This document shows, piece after piece, positions 35,146 to 44,199 of a DNA stretch of 50,547 nucleotides. Source of the stretch: Lentzea tibetensis (lineage in GTDB: Bacteria; Actinomycetota; Actinomycetes; Mycobacteriales; Pseudonocardiaceae); the NCBI RefSeq assembly GCF_007845675.1, contig NZ_VOBR01000044.1, forward strand, positions 1-50,547. The letters run 5' to 3'. Positions within the stretch are counted from its first letter, which is position 1, and the number at the start of each line of letters is the position of its first letter. The notes beneath the pieces were generated by a model. That model had not been told where the DNA came from, did not search any database, and was given only the letters and a program-made list of their open reading frames with translations. The position numbers were made by a program, and so were the translations under genes.

Positions 35146-35946
35146 GTGAACGACGACGATGACCGCGTCTTCAAGGCGCTGGCCGACGGGACCCGGAGGC
35201 GGCTGCTCGACCGGCTGTTCTCCAGGGACGGGCGGACGCTGTCCGACCTCGAGTCCGATGTGGACATGACGAGGTTCGGTGTCATGAAGCACCTGCGCCA
35301 GCTGGAGGACGCCGGTCTCGTCGTCACGCGGAAGTCCGGCCGGGAGAAGCTGCACTTCCTCAACGCCGTCCCCATCCGGCTCATCCACGACCGATGGATC
35401 GACAAGTACACCGAACCGCAGGTCGCGGCGCTCGCCGACCTGAAGATCGAGTTGGAGAATCCGATGACCACGACCGAGACCGGCACGACCGTGCAGGTGC
35501 ACCGCGTCTTCATCAAGGCGACGGCGCAGGCGATCTGGACCGCCATCACCGACCCCGAGTGGAGCCAGAAGTACGGCTACCGCGGCGTGGTCGACTACGA
35601 CCTGCGGCCGGGCGGCGCGTTCAAGACGCTCGCCGGCGACAACATGCCCGGCATGGAGTCCGACGCGTGCGTCGTCGAGGGCGAGGTCGTCGAGGTCGAC
35701 CCGCCGCACCGCCTCGTGCAGACCTGGCGGCCGACGTGGCTCGACGAGGCCTTCACCACGGTCACCTACGAGATCAAGGAAGGCGAGAACGGCGTCTGCT
35801 CGCTGACGCTGACCCACGACGTGCACGACGCGCCGCTCACCGGGGCGCAGGTGTCCGGCAACGTCGAGGGCGCGGGCGGCGGCTGGCCCGAGGTGCTCAG
35901 CGACCTCAAGTCGCTGCTGGAGACCGGGAACAGCCTGTACGCGTAG
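35146..35946 (+). CDS. ArsR-type HTH fused to an SRPBCC/AHSA1 domain
   Basis: A 266-residue fusion. Residues about 5-90 are an ArsR winged helix (RVFKALADGTRRRLLDRLF, MTRFGVMKHLRQLEDAGLV) without the metal-binding Cys motif. Residues about 115-260 are an AHSA1/START-like hydrophobic-cavity domain (HRVFIKATAQAIWTAITDPE, VDYDLRPGGAFKTL, LTHDVHD). The cavity probably binds a small molecule that releases the repressor from the palindrome in its own promoter (inference). GTG 35146 is chosen because the upstream start lies inside the operator. Confidence 0.88.
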   Translation: MNDDDDRVFKALADGTRRRLLDRLFSRDGRTLSDLESDVDMTRFGVMKHLRQLEDAGLVVTRKSGREKLHFLNAVPIRLIHDRWIDKYTEPQVAALADLKIELENPMTTTETGTTVQVHRVFIKATAQAIWTAITDPEWSQKYGYRGVVDYDLRPGGAFKTLAGDNMPGMESDACVVEGEVVEVDPPHRLVQTWRPTWLDEAFTTVTYEIKEGENGVCSLTLTHDVHDAPLTGAQVSGNVEGAGGGWPEVLSDLKSLLETGNSLYA

Positions 35947-36023
35947 CAACGCGAGGTGGCCGGTGCGCGGCAAACGTCCGCGCACCGGCCGGTGCTCACG
36001 ACAGGCGCCGCGGCGCGGCCAGA

Positions 36024-36029
36024 TACCAT
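36024..36029 (+). promoter_or_regulatory. -10 element of a leaderless kinase promoter
   Basis: TACCAT (TANNNT) lies 8 nt before the GTG at 36038. Confidence 0.45.
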
Positions 36030-36037
36030 GCCCCGCC

Positions 36038-37621
36038 GTGGGGGAACAGAACAGGCTGGTCGCGGGCCGCTACGCGACGATCCGCGAGCTGGGCCGGGGC
36101 GGGATGGGCGTCGTCTGGCTCGCCGAGGACCAGGTGATCGGTCGTCAGGTCGCGCTCAAGGAGCTGCGCACCTCGTCGAAGACCGACATCGAACGCGTGC
36201 TGCGCGAGGCCCGCACGGCGGGCAAGCTCAACAGCCCCCACGTCGTCGGCATCCACGACGTGATCTCCGAGCACGGCGTCACGTACCTCGTGATGGAACT
36301 CGTCGAGGCGCCAACGCTTTCCGACCTGATGGCCCGCGAGGGCGCGCTGCCGGAAGCCCGCGTCGCGGACATCGCGCTCCAGGTGCTCAGCGCGCTGGAA
36401 GCCGCGCACGCGGCGGGCATCGTGCACCGGGACGTCAAGCCCAGCAACATCATGGTGCTCCCGGACGGACGCGCGAAGCTCGCCGACTTCGGCATCGCCC
36501 GCGCCATGGACGACCCCGGCCTCACGGCCACCGGCGGCATCATGGGCTCGCCCGGCTACATGGCCCCCGAGCTGTTCGCCGGTGACCCGCCCTCACCCGC
36601 CAGCGACCTGTGGGCGTTGGGCGCCACCATGTTCCACGCCGTCGAGGGCCGGTCGCCGTTCACCCGCGAGACGACCGCGGCGACCATGCACGCGATCATG
36701 TACGACCGGCCCGCACTCAGCCGCGCCGACGGCCCGCTCGCGTCGGTGATCATGGGCCTGCTCACGCCGGTCGGGCAGCGGCTCACCGCGGCCCAGCTGC
36801 GCGCGCACCTCCAGGACGGCACCCGAGCGGTGCGGCCCGCGGACACCGTGATCGTCGAGGCGCCGACCTCACTCGTCACCCCGGCCAGCACGGCGCCCAG
36901 CTGGGCGCAGAGCTGGGACGACGAGGAGAAGCCCAAGTCCCGGCGCAAGATCGGCATCATCGCGGGTGCGGCGGCGGTCGTCGTCGTGGTGGCGCTGGCC
37001 GCGGTGTTCCTGATCAAGCCGGACCAGCAGACCGGAACGGCCGCCGCGCAGCAGGGCACCGACCCGGCGTCGTCCTCGGCAGCGGCGTCGTCCACCCCGG
37101 AGAGCAGCGCGTCGTCGGCACCGAGCAGCGCGCCCAGCAGCAGCGCCGGCCCGACGTCGTCGAACGCGGCGGCAGGCCCGAAGCCCACCCAGTCCGCGCC
37201 GAACAACCCGGTGCCGACGACCACGAAACCCAAGCCGCCGAGGGAAACCCTCCCGCTGGCGCGGTACCGCAACGGCGGCGGCTGGCACTACAGCGGCACC
37301 TCGCGCGTCCCGGTCCCGGCGGGCTTCAGCGTCGAGAACACCGGCGGGCTCGGCAAGCTGCTCGCCAACCCCGAGGCCGACACCAAGCCGCTGTACACGT
37401 GCCGGGTCAACAACAGCGAGGACCGGATGTCCTCGGGGTCGTCGACCTGCGAGAGCCAGACGGTGTACGGCACGCTCGGCTACGTCTTCAGCAAGAAGCC
37501 GGCCGACGTCGAGGTGCTGCCGCTGTTCCGCTGCAACATGGGCGGTCACCACTTCGACTCGGTCACCACGAACTGCGAGGGCTACCAAGTCGAGTTCCAG
37601 TTCGGGTGGGTCGTTCGATGA
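36038..37621 (+). CDS. Membrane Ser/Thr protein kinase (Pkn type) with Cys-rich ectodomain
   Basis: A 527-residue receptor-like kinase. The cytosolic kinase has the glycine loop GRGGMGVVWLAED (about 19-31), Lys41 in VALKEL, HRDVKPSN (about 129-136), DFGIARA (about 150) and the APE box YMAPEL. A membrane segment lies near 306-330 (IIAGAAAVVVVVALAAVFLI), then a Ser/Ala/Pro linker. The ectodomain has two related Cys-pair units (PLYTCRVNNSED...CESQT and PLFRCNMGG...CEGYQ) rather than PASTA repeats. The stop overlaps the next kinase gene (ATGA). Confidence 0.9.
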   Translation: MGEQNRLVAGRYATIRELGRGGMGVVWLAEDQVIGRQVALKELRTSSKTDIERVLREARTAGKLNSPHVVGIHDVISEHGVTYLVMELVEAPTLSDLMAREGALPEARVADIALQVLSALEAAHAAGIVHRDVKPSNIMVLPDGRAKLADFGIARAMDDPGLTATGGIMGSPGYMAPELFAGDPPSPASDLWALGATMFHAVEGRSPFTRETTAATMHAIMYDRPALSRADGPLASVIMGLLTPVGQRLTAAQLRAHLQDGTRAVRPADTVIVEAPTSLVTPASTAPSWAQSWDDEEKPKSRRKIGIIAGAAAVVVVVALAAVFLIKPDQQTGTAAAQQGTDPASSSAAASSTPESSASSAPSSAPSSSAGPTSSNAAAGPKPTQSAPNNPVPTTTKPKPPRETLPLARYRNGGGWHYSGTSRVPVPAGFSVENTGGLGKLLANPEADTKPLYTCRVNNSEDRMSSGSSTCESQTVYGTLGYVFSKKPADVEVLPLFRCNMGGHHFDSVTTNCEGYQVEFQFGWVVR

Positions 37622-38976
37622 TCGTCGCCGGCCGCTACCGCAAGCTCCGCGAGCTGGGCCGGGGCGGCATGGGCGTCGTCTGGCTGGCCGAGGACCAGGT
37701 GATCGGCCGTCAGGTCGCGCTCAAGGAGCTGCGCACCACGTCCGCGGGCGAGCACGAGCGGGTGCTCCGCGAGGCGCGCACGGCGGGCCGCCTGAACAGC
37801 CCCCCACGTCGTCGGCATCCACGACGTGATCACCGAGCACGGCGTCACGTACCTGGTGATGGAGCTGGTCGAGGCGCCGACGCTGGCCGACGTCATGGCC
37901 CGCGAGGGCGCGCTGCCGGAGGACCGCGTCCGGGACATCGCGCTCCAGGTGCTGACCGCGCTGGAGACGGCGCACGCAGCCGGGATCGTGCACCGGGACG
38001 TCAAGCCCAGCAACATCATGGTGCTGCCCGACGGCCGGGTGAAGCTCGCGGACTTCGGCATCGCCCGCGCCATGGACGACCCCGGCCTGACCGCCACCGG
38101 CGGGATCATGGGCTCGCCCGGCTACATGGCGCCCGAGCTGTTCGCGGGCAAGGCGCCGTCACCCGCGAGCGACCTGTGGGCGCTCGGCGCGACGATGTTC
38201 CACGCCGCGGAGGGCCGGTCCGCGTTCGCGCGGGACACGACCGCGGCGACCATGCACGCGATCATGTACGAGGCACCGCGGCTCGAGCGGACGACCGGGC
38301 AGCTCGCGTCGGTGGTCATGCGGCTGCTCACCCCGGTCGAGCAGCGGCTCACCGCGGCCCAGCTGCGCGAACACCTGCAGGACGGCACCCGTGCGGTGCG
38401 GCCGGTCGAGGCCGACACCGTGATCATCGAGGCACCCACGACATTCGTCACCGCGCGCCCGTCCGACACCCGCCCGAACCCGGACGGTCAGCCGGCGCGG
38501 CGCAAGACCGTGATCATCGCGGGCACGGCGGCCGCCGTGGTCGCGATCGCGCTCGCCGCGTTCTTCGTGCTCGAACCGGATGGCCGGAACGGGACGGCCG
38601 CGGCCGGGCAGAACCCCGCGGTCCCCGGCACCTCGACGAGCACGAGCACCGCCGCGTCGTCGAGCACTCGGCGAAGCCGCAGGAGCCGACGAAGCCGGCC
38701 ACCAGCGCGGAGAAGCCGAAGCGCAAGACGCTCGCGATCACCCGCTACCACGACACGAAGTGGCACTTCAGCGGCACGCCGAACGTGGCGGTCCCGCCGG
38801 GGTTCTCGCACGTGGACGGCCCGCTCGGCTGGCTCGCGGCCAGCCAGGAGGCGAACACCCGGCCGCTCTACGCGTGCAAAGTGAAGGACAGCGAGGACTG
38901 GATGACGTCGCTCGACGCGGCGTGCGAGGGTCAGACCAGGGAGTTCCAGTTCGGCTGGGTGCTCGCCGGAGCGTGA
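37618..38976 (+). pseudogene. Second tandem Ser/Thr kinase, broken by two compensating frameshifts
   Basis: Reads MIVAGRYRKLRELGRGGMGV and continues like its upstream paralogue to RLNSP. There a C-run at 37800-37805 has six C where the paralogue has five, shifting frame. The next frame carries an intact kinase core (HRDVKPSN, DFGIARA, YMAPEL) and membrane segment to about 38665. A net one-base loss near 38660-38670 then restores the first frame for the ectodomain (PLYACKVKDSED, CEGQT). Either two assembly errors in low-complexity DNA or a recently broken gene. The intact product would be about 452 residues with one Cys unit. Confidence 0.7.
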
Positions 38977-38980
38977 CGGA

Positions 38981-39238
38981 CTAGCGGCGCCAGGAGGTGC
39001 GGCCGCGCACGCCGTCCCAGACCAGGAACAGGATGATCGAGGTGCCGGTCGCGATCAGCCACAGGTCCTCGGTGAACCCGTGGTGGTTGCCGATCAGCAT
39101 CGCGAAGCAGAACAGGGCGGAGATCACCCCGGCGATCCGGACGGCCTTGGGGAAGGTGCCGTGCCAGCCCCACTCGGCCGAGGGCTCGTCGTGGGTGTCG
39201 ACGGCGGGACGCTTGTCCAGCTCCGAAGACGAAGACAC
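38981..39238 (-). CDS. DUF2631 two-helix membrane protein
   Basis: An 85-residue protein with the family motif DEPSAEWGWHG followed by two membrane helices (AGVISALFCFAMLIGN and LWLIATGTSIILFLVW). Function unknown; actinobacteria-specific. GTG 39238 is used because GGAGG lies 6 nt upstream; ATG 39256 would contain that site. Confidence 0.8.
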   Translation of the reverse strand: MSSSSELDKRPAVDTHDEPSAEWGWHGTFPKAVRIAGVISALFCFAMLIGNHHGFTEDLWLIATGTSIILFLVWDGVRGRTSWRR

Positions 39239-39390
39239 AGTTCCTCCACAGCTCATCCGGTGACGGCGTCATCGTCGCACACGATCGAGTCCCCGACGGT
39301 GTGAGGTCGCGCGCGTGCGGCTGTCAGCGGCGGCCGGACTCGTCTACCCTCGGCCGCGGCCACACACATCCGATCTCTAAGGCGCCAGGA

Positions 39391-40536
39391 TTGACCGGCT
39401 TCCAGCCCGCTGAGGCAAGCACTCCCGACACCTACGCCCCGGTCGAGATCGGTCTCCACGGGGTGACGAAGCGCTTCTCCGACCAGGTCGCCGTCGACGG
39501 CATCGACCTCGAGGTGCACGAGGGCGAGTTCTTCTCGGTGCTCGGCCCGTCCGGCTGCGGCAAGACGACCGTGCTGCGGATGATCGCCGGGTTCGTCGAC
39601 CCGGACGAGGGCCGCATCGAGCTCGACGGCAACGACATGGTCGGCGTCCCGCCCTACCGGCGCGACGTCAACACGGTCTTCCAGTCGTACGCGCTGTTCC
39701 CGCACATGTCGGTGTGGGACAACGTCGCGTACGGCCTGCGCCGCAAGAGCGTCCGCGGCGCCGAGCTGACCAAGCGGGTGGGGGAGCACCTCGAGCTCGT
39801 GCGGCTGTCGGAGTTCGCGAAGCGCCGTCCGGCCCAGCTCTCCGGTGGGCAGCAGCAGCGCGTCGCGATCGCCCGTGCACTGGCCGCGGGCCCGCAGCTG
39901 CTCCTGCTCGACGAGCCGCTCGGCGCGCTGGACGCCAAGCTGCGCAAGGAGTTGCAGATCGAGCTGATGCGCATCCAGCGCGAGGTCGGCACGACGTTCC
40001 TCTACGTCACGCACGACCAGGAGGAGGCGCTGGTGCTGTCGCACCGGATCGCCGTCATGAACGCGGGCAAGGTCGAGCAGGTCGGCTACCCGGAGGACGT
40101 CTACGAGCGCCCGGCGACCCGGTTCGTCGCCGGGTTCATCGGCACGTCCAACATCCTCGACGCGACCGTGTCCGGTGTGGACGGTGCGTGGGTCGAGCTG
40201 GACGCGCCGGGCGTCGAACGGCTGCGGGCGCGGCTGAACCAGACCGCGCGGCACGGCCAGCGGGTCGCCGCGACGGTCCGCCCGGAGAAGGTGCACCTGT
40301 ACGACGACGCGACCGAGCCGCCCGCGGGCTGGTGCGTGCTGCGCGGTGTCGTGAAGGACGTCGTCTACACCGGGGTGTCCACTCAGTTCGTCGTGGACAC
40401 GCCGGCCGGTGGCGAGCTGGTGGCGTTCGTGCAGAACGCGCGCAGGATCGACGACGCGGGCGCACCGGGCCAGCCCGTGCGCATGGCGTGGGACCCGGAG
40501 TTCACCGTGCTGCTGGAGAAGAGTGCTGATGACTGA
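39391..40536 (+). CDS. potA: Polyamine-type ABC transporter ATP-binding protein (PotA-like)
   Basis: ATPase of an importer, probably for spermidine/putrescine. The 381-residue product has Walker A GPSGCGKTT, the Q-loop FQSYALFPHM, signature LSGGQQQRVAIARAL, Walker B LLLLDEPLGALD and H-loop YVTHDQEEAL. A C-terminal TOBE domain (VRPEKVHLY onward) follows. The TTG at 39391 (after CCAGGA) is the best start; no ATG or GTG fits. It overlaps the binding-protein gene by 8 bp. Permeases lie beyond a reverse-strand insertion. Confidence 0.88.
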   Translation: MTGFQPAEASTPDTYAPVEIGLHGVTKRFSDQVAVDGIDLEVHEGEFFSVLGPSGCGKTTVLRMIAGFVDPDEGRIELDGNDMVGVPPYRRDVNTVFQSYALFPHMSVWDNVAYGLRRKSVRGAELTKRVGEHLELVRLSEFAKRRPAQLSGGQQQRVAIARALAAGPQLLLLDEPLGALDAKLRKELQIELMRIQREVGTTFLYVTHDQEEALVLSHRIAVMNAGKVEQVGYPEDVYERPATRFVAGFIGTSNILDATVSGVDGAWVELDAPGVERLRARLNQTARHGQRVAATVRPEKVHLYDDATEPPAGWCVLRGVVKDVVYTGVSTQFVVDTPAGGELVAFVQNARRIDDAGAPGQPVRMAWDPEFTVLLEKSADD

Positions 40537-41686
40537 CGACAAGGTCCGGATCGCGCGCCTGTGGGACGCCGCGAGCCCGCGGGTGACGCGCCGCAGCATG
40601 CTGCGCACCATGGCGTTCTTCGCGCTCGCCGCGCAGGGTGCCGCCGCGTGCGGTGTCGGCGCGGCACCGTCGGGCAGCACGTCCGGCCCGGCGACGGGGG
40701 TCAAGGCGTCCAACCTCAAGCAGGAGCCGAAGCTCAACTTCTACAACTGGACGGACTACATCGCGCCGGACACGTTGTCGGGCTTCAAGACGGCGACCGG
40801 CATCGAGGTCACCTACGACAACTTCAGCACCAACGACGAGATGGAAGCCAAGATCGCGTCCGGCTCGGCCGGGTACGACCTGGTGGTGCCGAGCGACAAC
40901 TTCCTGCGCCGCTTCCTGCGGTCCGGGCTCGTCCAGCCGCTGGACCACGAGCTGCTGCCGAACCTGAAGAACCTGGAGAAGCGGTTCGCCGACGCGGACT
41001 ACGACCAGGGCAACGAGTACTCGGTGCCCTGGGCGTGGGGCACGACCGGTCTCGCCTACTCGAAGTCGCAGATCGGCGGTGAGGTCACCGGTTTCTCCGC
41101 GTTCGACCTGCCGAACGCGGACAAGCGCTGCACGATCCTCGACGAAGCGCGCGACGGCCTGGCGCTGGGCCTGCTGAAGCTCGGCCACGACCCGAACACC
41201 ACGGACGCCGAGCAGATCAGCGACGCGGCGGACTTCCTGCTGTCGTTGAAGAAGAAGCTCGGCCAGATCACCTCCGACGTGATCGAGCCGCTCACCTCCG
41301 GTCAGGTCCGGCTCGCGCAGGCGTACTCCGGTGACGCGTTCCAGGCACGGGAAGCGAACGCCGACGTCGCCTACGCGATCCCGACGGAGGGTGGCATGTC
41401 CTATGTGGACGTGCTGTGCATCCCGAAGGACGCGCCCCACGCCGAGAACGCCCACAGGTTCATGGACTACGTCCTCGGCGCGGAGGTCGGCGCCGCGCTC
41501 TCCAACGCGGTCCGCTACGGCAGCCCGAACGCGGCCGCCAAGCCGATGATCGAGAAGGAGCTGCTGGAGGACCCGCTGGTCTACCCCTCCGATGACCAGT
41601 TGAAGAAGCTGCCCTTCACCAAGGATCTCGGCGGCGACGTCGAGGCCAAGTACGCGGACGCCTGGACGCGCGTCAAGACCGGCTGA
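40529..41686 (+). CDS. potD: Polyamine-binding lipoprotein (PotD-like)
   Basis: Extracytoplasmic solute-binding subunit. The 385-residue protein has a basic RRSMLR segment and hydrophobic stretch, then a lipobox ending AAACG, so it is probably a lipoprotein, possibly Tat-exported. The mature part matches PotD/PotF: LNFYNWTDYIAPDTLSGF, YDLVVPSDNFLRR, VPWAWGTTGLAY and YAIPTEGGMSYVD. The partner permeases are 1.65 kb downstream. The 3' end overlaps the convergent P450 gene by 14 bp. Confidence 0.9.
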   Translation: MTDDKVRIARLWDAASPRVTRRSMLRTMAFFALAAQGAAACGVGAAPSGSTSGPATGVKASNLKQEPKLNFYNWTDYIAPDTLSGFKTATGIEVTYDNFSTNDEMEAKIASGSAGYDLVVPSDNFLRRFLRSGLVQPLDHELLPNLKNLEKRFADADYDQGNEYSVPWAWGTTGLAYSKSQIGGEVTGFSAFDLPNADKRCTILDEARDGLALGLLKLGHDPNTTDAEQISDAADFLLSLKKKLGQITSDVIEPLTSGQVRLAQAYSGDAFQAREANADVAYAIPTEGGMSYVDVLCIPKDAPHAENAHRFMDYVLGAEVGAALSNAVRYGSPNAAAKPMIEKELLEDPLVYPSDDQLKKLPFTKDLGGDVEAKYADAWTRVKTG

Positions 41687-42803
41687 CCGGGAAGGTCGCC
41701 AGACCTCGGATCACCACCGAGTCGCGGTACGTCACCGGGCCTGCCTGGCGCAGGTCCGGCACCCGCTTCGCCAGCGCGCGGAACGCCACGTCGCCCTCCA
41801 TGCGGGCGAGTGTCGCGCCGAGGCAGTAGTGGATGCCACTGGAGAACGCCAGGTGCTCCGGCTTGCGCACGCGCATGACGTCGAACCGGTTCGGGTCCGG
41901 GTAGACGGCCGGGTCGCGGTTCGCCGCGCCGATGATGATGTTCACCTCCTGGTCGACGCCGATCTGGCCGACGTCCTCGTGTGCGATGCGGGAGGTGAGC
42001 TGCACGGGCGGCGCCCAGCGCAGCACCTCCTCGACCACGTCCGGCGCCACGTCCGGGTTGGCCTTGAGGAACGCCCACTGGCTCGGGTGGTCGAGCAACG
42101 CCTTGGTGCCGTTGCCGATGAGGTTCACCGTCGTCTCGAACCCGGCCACGAGCAACAGCAGCAGCGTGCCCATCAGCTCGCGCGCGGTGAGCTCGCGCTC
42201 GGCTTCGGCCGCGACCAGTGAGCTGATCACATCGTCACCCGGCTTCGCACGCCGTTCCTCGATGAGGCGGGTGAACAGCGCGAGGACCTTCTCACTGGCC
42301 CGCATCATCTCCTCGCTGACGCCGCCGTCGAACGACGCGGCGACCAGCTTGCCGTAGTCGGCGAACTCGGTCGTGTCCTCGTCGGGAATGCCGAGCAGGT
42401 CGCTGATCACCGCGATCGGCAGCGGCGCCGCGAAGTCCGCGATGAGATCGAACTCGCCTTTGTCGAGCAAGGCTTCCGCGATCTTCTCGACGCGCGGGCG
42501 GTACTCGTCGATCCTCTTGGGACTGAACGCGGGCGCGGAGAGCCTGCGCAGCCTGGTGTGGTCGGGAGGATCGGCTTCCAGGAACGACTCGGGGAACACC
42601 TCGCTGGCGTTCGGATACGTGCCGTCGGTGTAGCGGACACCGAACCGGCGGTCCCGCAGGATCCTGTTCGACAGCTCGTAGCTCGTCGTGAGCCACATGC
42701 CGCCGTCGAGGATCAGCGGCCCCCGTGCCCGCATCCGCTCGTAGACCGGATGCGGGTCCTCGTGTCCGGACAGTTCTCTGAGCATCATTTCTCTGGGCAT
42801 CAT
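41673..42803 (-). CDS. Cytochrome P450
   Basis: A 376-residue haem monooxygenase. The I-helix oxygen-binding motif (VAGFETTVN), the K-helix ExxR (EEVLRW) and the Cys-ligand loop (FSSGIHYCLGATLAR) are all intact. Length and the class of the Cys loop fit soluble bacterial CYPs that use ferredoxin; none is encoded nearby. ATG 42803 overlaps the tetR stop (ATGA), so it is co-transcribed with and probably controlled by that regulator. The pair interrupts the pot transporter genes. Confidence 0.93.
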   Translation of the reverse strand: MMPREMMLRELSGHEDPHPVYERMRARGPLILDGGMWLTTSYELSNRILRDRRFGVRYTDGTYPNASEVFPESFLEADPPDHTRLRRLSAPAFSPKRIDEYRPRVEKIAEALLDKGEFDLIADFAAPLPIAVISDLLGIPDEDTTEFADYGKLVAASFDGGVSEEMMRASEKVLALFTRLIEERRAKPGDDVISSLVAAEAERELTARELMGTLLLLLVAGFETTVNLIGNGTKALLDHPSQWAFLKANPDVAPDVVEEVLRWAPPVQLTSRIAHEDVGQIGVDQEVNIIIGAANRDPAVYPDPNRFDVMRVRKPEHLAFSSGIHYCLGATLARMEGDVAFRALAKRVPDLRQAGPVTYRDSVVIRGLATFPVSRS

Positions 42804-43312
42804 GTCGCTACCCCCTTCAACAGCGTGGTGAGCACGAGATGAGGCGCGTCGAGAGGTGCCAGCCGTCCGGCGGCGATCGACTCCCACGCGCTGTAGATCC
42901 CCGCGTAGAGCGTCTGGCCGATCCACCACGCGGGCAGGTCGGCGCGCAGCACGCCCGTCTCCTGCTGGCGTCGGATCGACTCGAGCGCGGGGGCGTCCAT
43001 GGCCTCGATGCGGGCGGCGATGCGCTCGTCGCGTTCGAGGCCGGGGAAGCGGAGCAGGAACTCGACCCTGGGACCGAGCGGGATCAACGTCGTGATGAGC
43101 CCTTCCAGGTCACCGGGCTCGGTGTCGGACAGCGCGTCGTCGATGACGTCCAGCGCCGCCTCGGCGATCGCGACGATCAGGTCCTGCCGGGTCGGGAACC
43201 GCTTGTGCAACGTCGTCCTGCCGATGCCCGCCGCCTTCGCGACGTCGCCCAGCGTCGCGGTCTGGTCCTTCAGCAGGACGGTGGTGGCGATCTGCAGGAG
43301 GTGAACACTCAT
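42800..43312 (-). CDS. TetR-family regulator
   Basis: A 170-residue repressor-type protein. The N-terminal HTH reads ATLGDVAKAAGIGRTTLHKR; the rest is the helical ligand-binding half (RQQETGVLRADLPAWWIGQT). ATG 43312 is used because the ATG further up lies beyond the operator-like repeats. It controls the P450 by operon and possibly potB by its shared upstream region. Confidence 0.88.
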   Translation of the reverse strand: MSVHLLQIATTVLLKDQTATLGDVAKAAGIGRTTLHKRFPTRQDLIVAIAEAALDVIDDALSDTEPGDLEGLITTLIPLGPRVEFLLRFPGLERDERIAARIEAMDAPALESIRRQQETGVLRADLPAWWIGQTLYAGIYSAWESIAAGRLAPLDAPHLVLTTLLKGVAT

Positions 43313-43339
43313 GTTCACAACGGTACACGAATGTTCACA
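43301..43339. promoter_or_regulatory. Operator-like repeats between tetR and potB
   Basis: GTGAAC (43301-43306) and GTTCAC (43313-43318) form an inverted repeat. ATGTTCACA occurs at 43311-43319 and 43331-43339, 20 bp apart, two helical turns. The sites cover the tetR start and run to the potB ATG, so one regulator could control both directions. Confidence 0.6.
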
Positions 43340-44199
43340 TGGCATCATGTGCGTTCGTGTCTCGATCGCGGTGGCTGAAGGCCAACGGCCTGCTACTTCC
43401 GACCGGAGTCTGGCTCGGGATCTTCCTCATCGCGCCGCTGGCGCTGGTCGTCCAGTTCAGCTTCGCCACGCGGGACACGGGTGTCGCGCGGGCCGTGCTG
43501 CCGTGGACGACCCAGGCGTACCTGACGGCGCTGAACCCCGCGTTCCTGCCCATCTTCCTGCGCACGCTCGCCTACGCGTTCGCCACGACCGCGCTGTGCC
43601 TGCTGCTCGGGTTCCCGCTGGCGTGGTTCATCGCGCGGCACGGCGGCCGGTTCCGCACCGTCCTGCTGGTGGCCGTGCTGATCCCGTTCTGGTCGAGCTA
43701 CCTCGCCCGGATCTACGCGTGGAAGGCGCTGCTGGACGGCGACGGGCTGGTCAACCAGCTGCTCGGCGTCGTGGGGCTGGACCGCTCCGGCGGGTTCCTG
43801 CTGACGCACTCCGCCGTGGTGCTCGGCCTGACCTACGGGTTCCTGCCGTTCATGGTGCTGCCGCTGTACGTGGCGTGCGAGCGGTTCGACCACCGGCTCG
43901 TCGAGGCGTCGTTCGACCTCGGCCACGGCCGGGTGTCGACGTTCTTCCGGATCGTGCTGCCCGGCGTGTTCAGCGGGGTGCTGGCCGGGTCGCTGCTCGT
44001 GCTGGTGCCCGCGGCCGGTGACTTCGTGACGCCGCGGCTGCTCGGCGGCGTCGGCCAGTCGACGTTCGGCTCGGTGATCGACGACCAGTTCCGCGGCGGC
44101 AACAACTGGCCGCTCGGGTCGGCGATGGCCGTGCTGCTGCTCCTGCTCGTCGTGGCGGTGCTCGTCCTGCGCGGACGGCGCGGAGAGGACGTCCTGTGA
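43339..44199 (+). CDS. potB: Polyamine-type ABC transporter permease (PotB-like)
   Basis: Membrane permease subunit. The 286-residue protein has six hydrophobic segments and the conserved cytoplasmic loop that contacts the ATPase (CERFDHRLVEASFDLGHGRV, EAA type). ATG 43339 sits at the end of the operator-like repeat; GTG 43357 gives the more typical N-terminus SRSRWLKANG and is an alternative. Coupled to potC by GTGA. Its ATPase and binding protein are upstream of the P450/tetR pair. Confidence 0.88.
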   Translation: MASCAFVSRSRWLKANGLLLPTGVWLGIFLIAPLALVVQFSFATRDTGVARAVLPWTTQAYLTALNPAFLPIFLRTLAYAFATTALCLLLGFPLAWFIARHGGRFRTVLLVAVLIPFWSSYLARIYAWKALLDGDGLVNQLLGVVGLDRSGGFLLTHSAVVLGLTYGFLPFMVLPLYVACERFDHRLVEASFDLGHGRVSTFFRIVLPGVFSGVLAGSLLVLVPAAGDFVTPRLLGGVGQSTFGSVIDDQFRGGNNWPLGSAMAVLLLLLVVAVLVLRGRRGEDVL

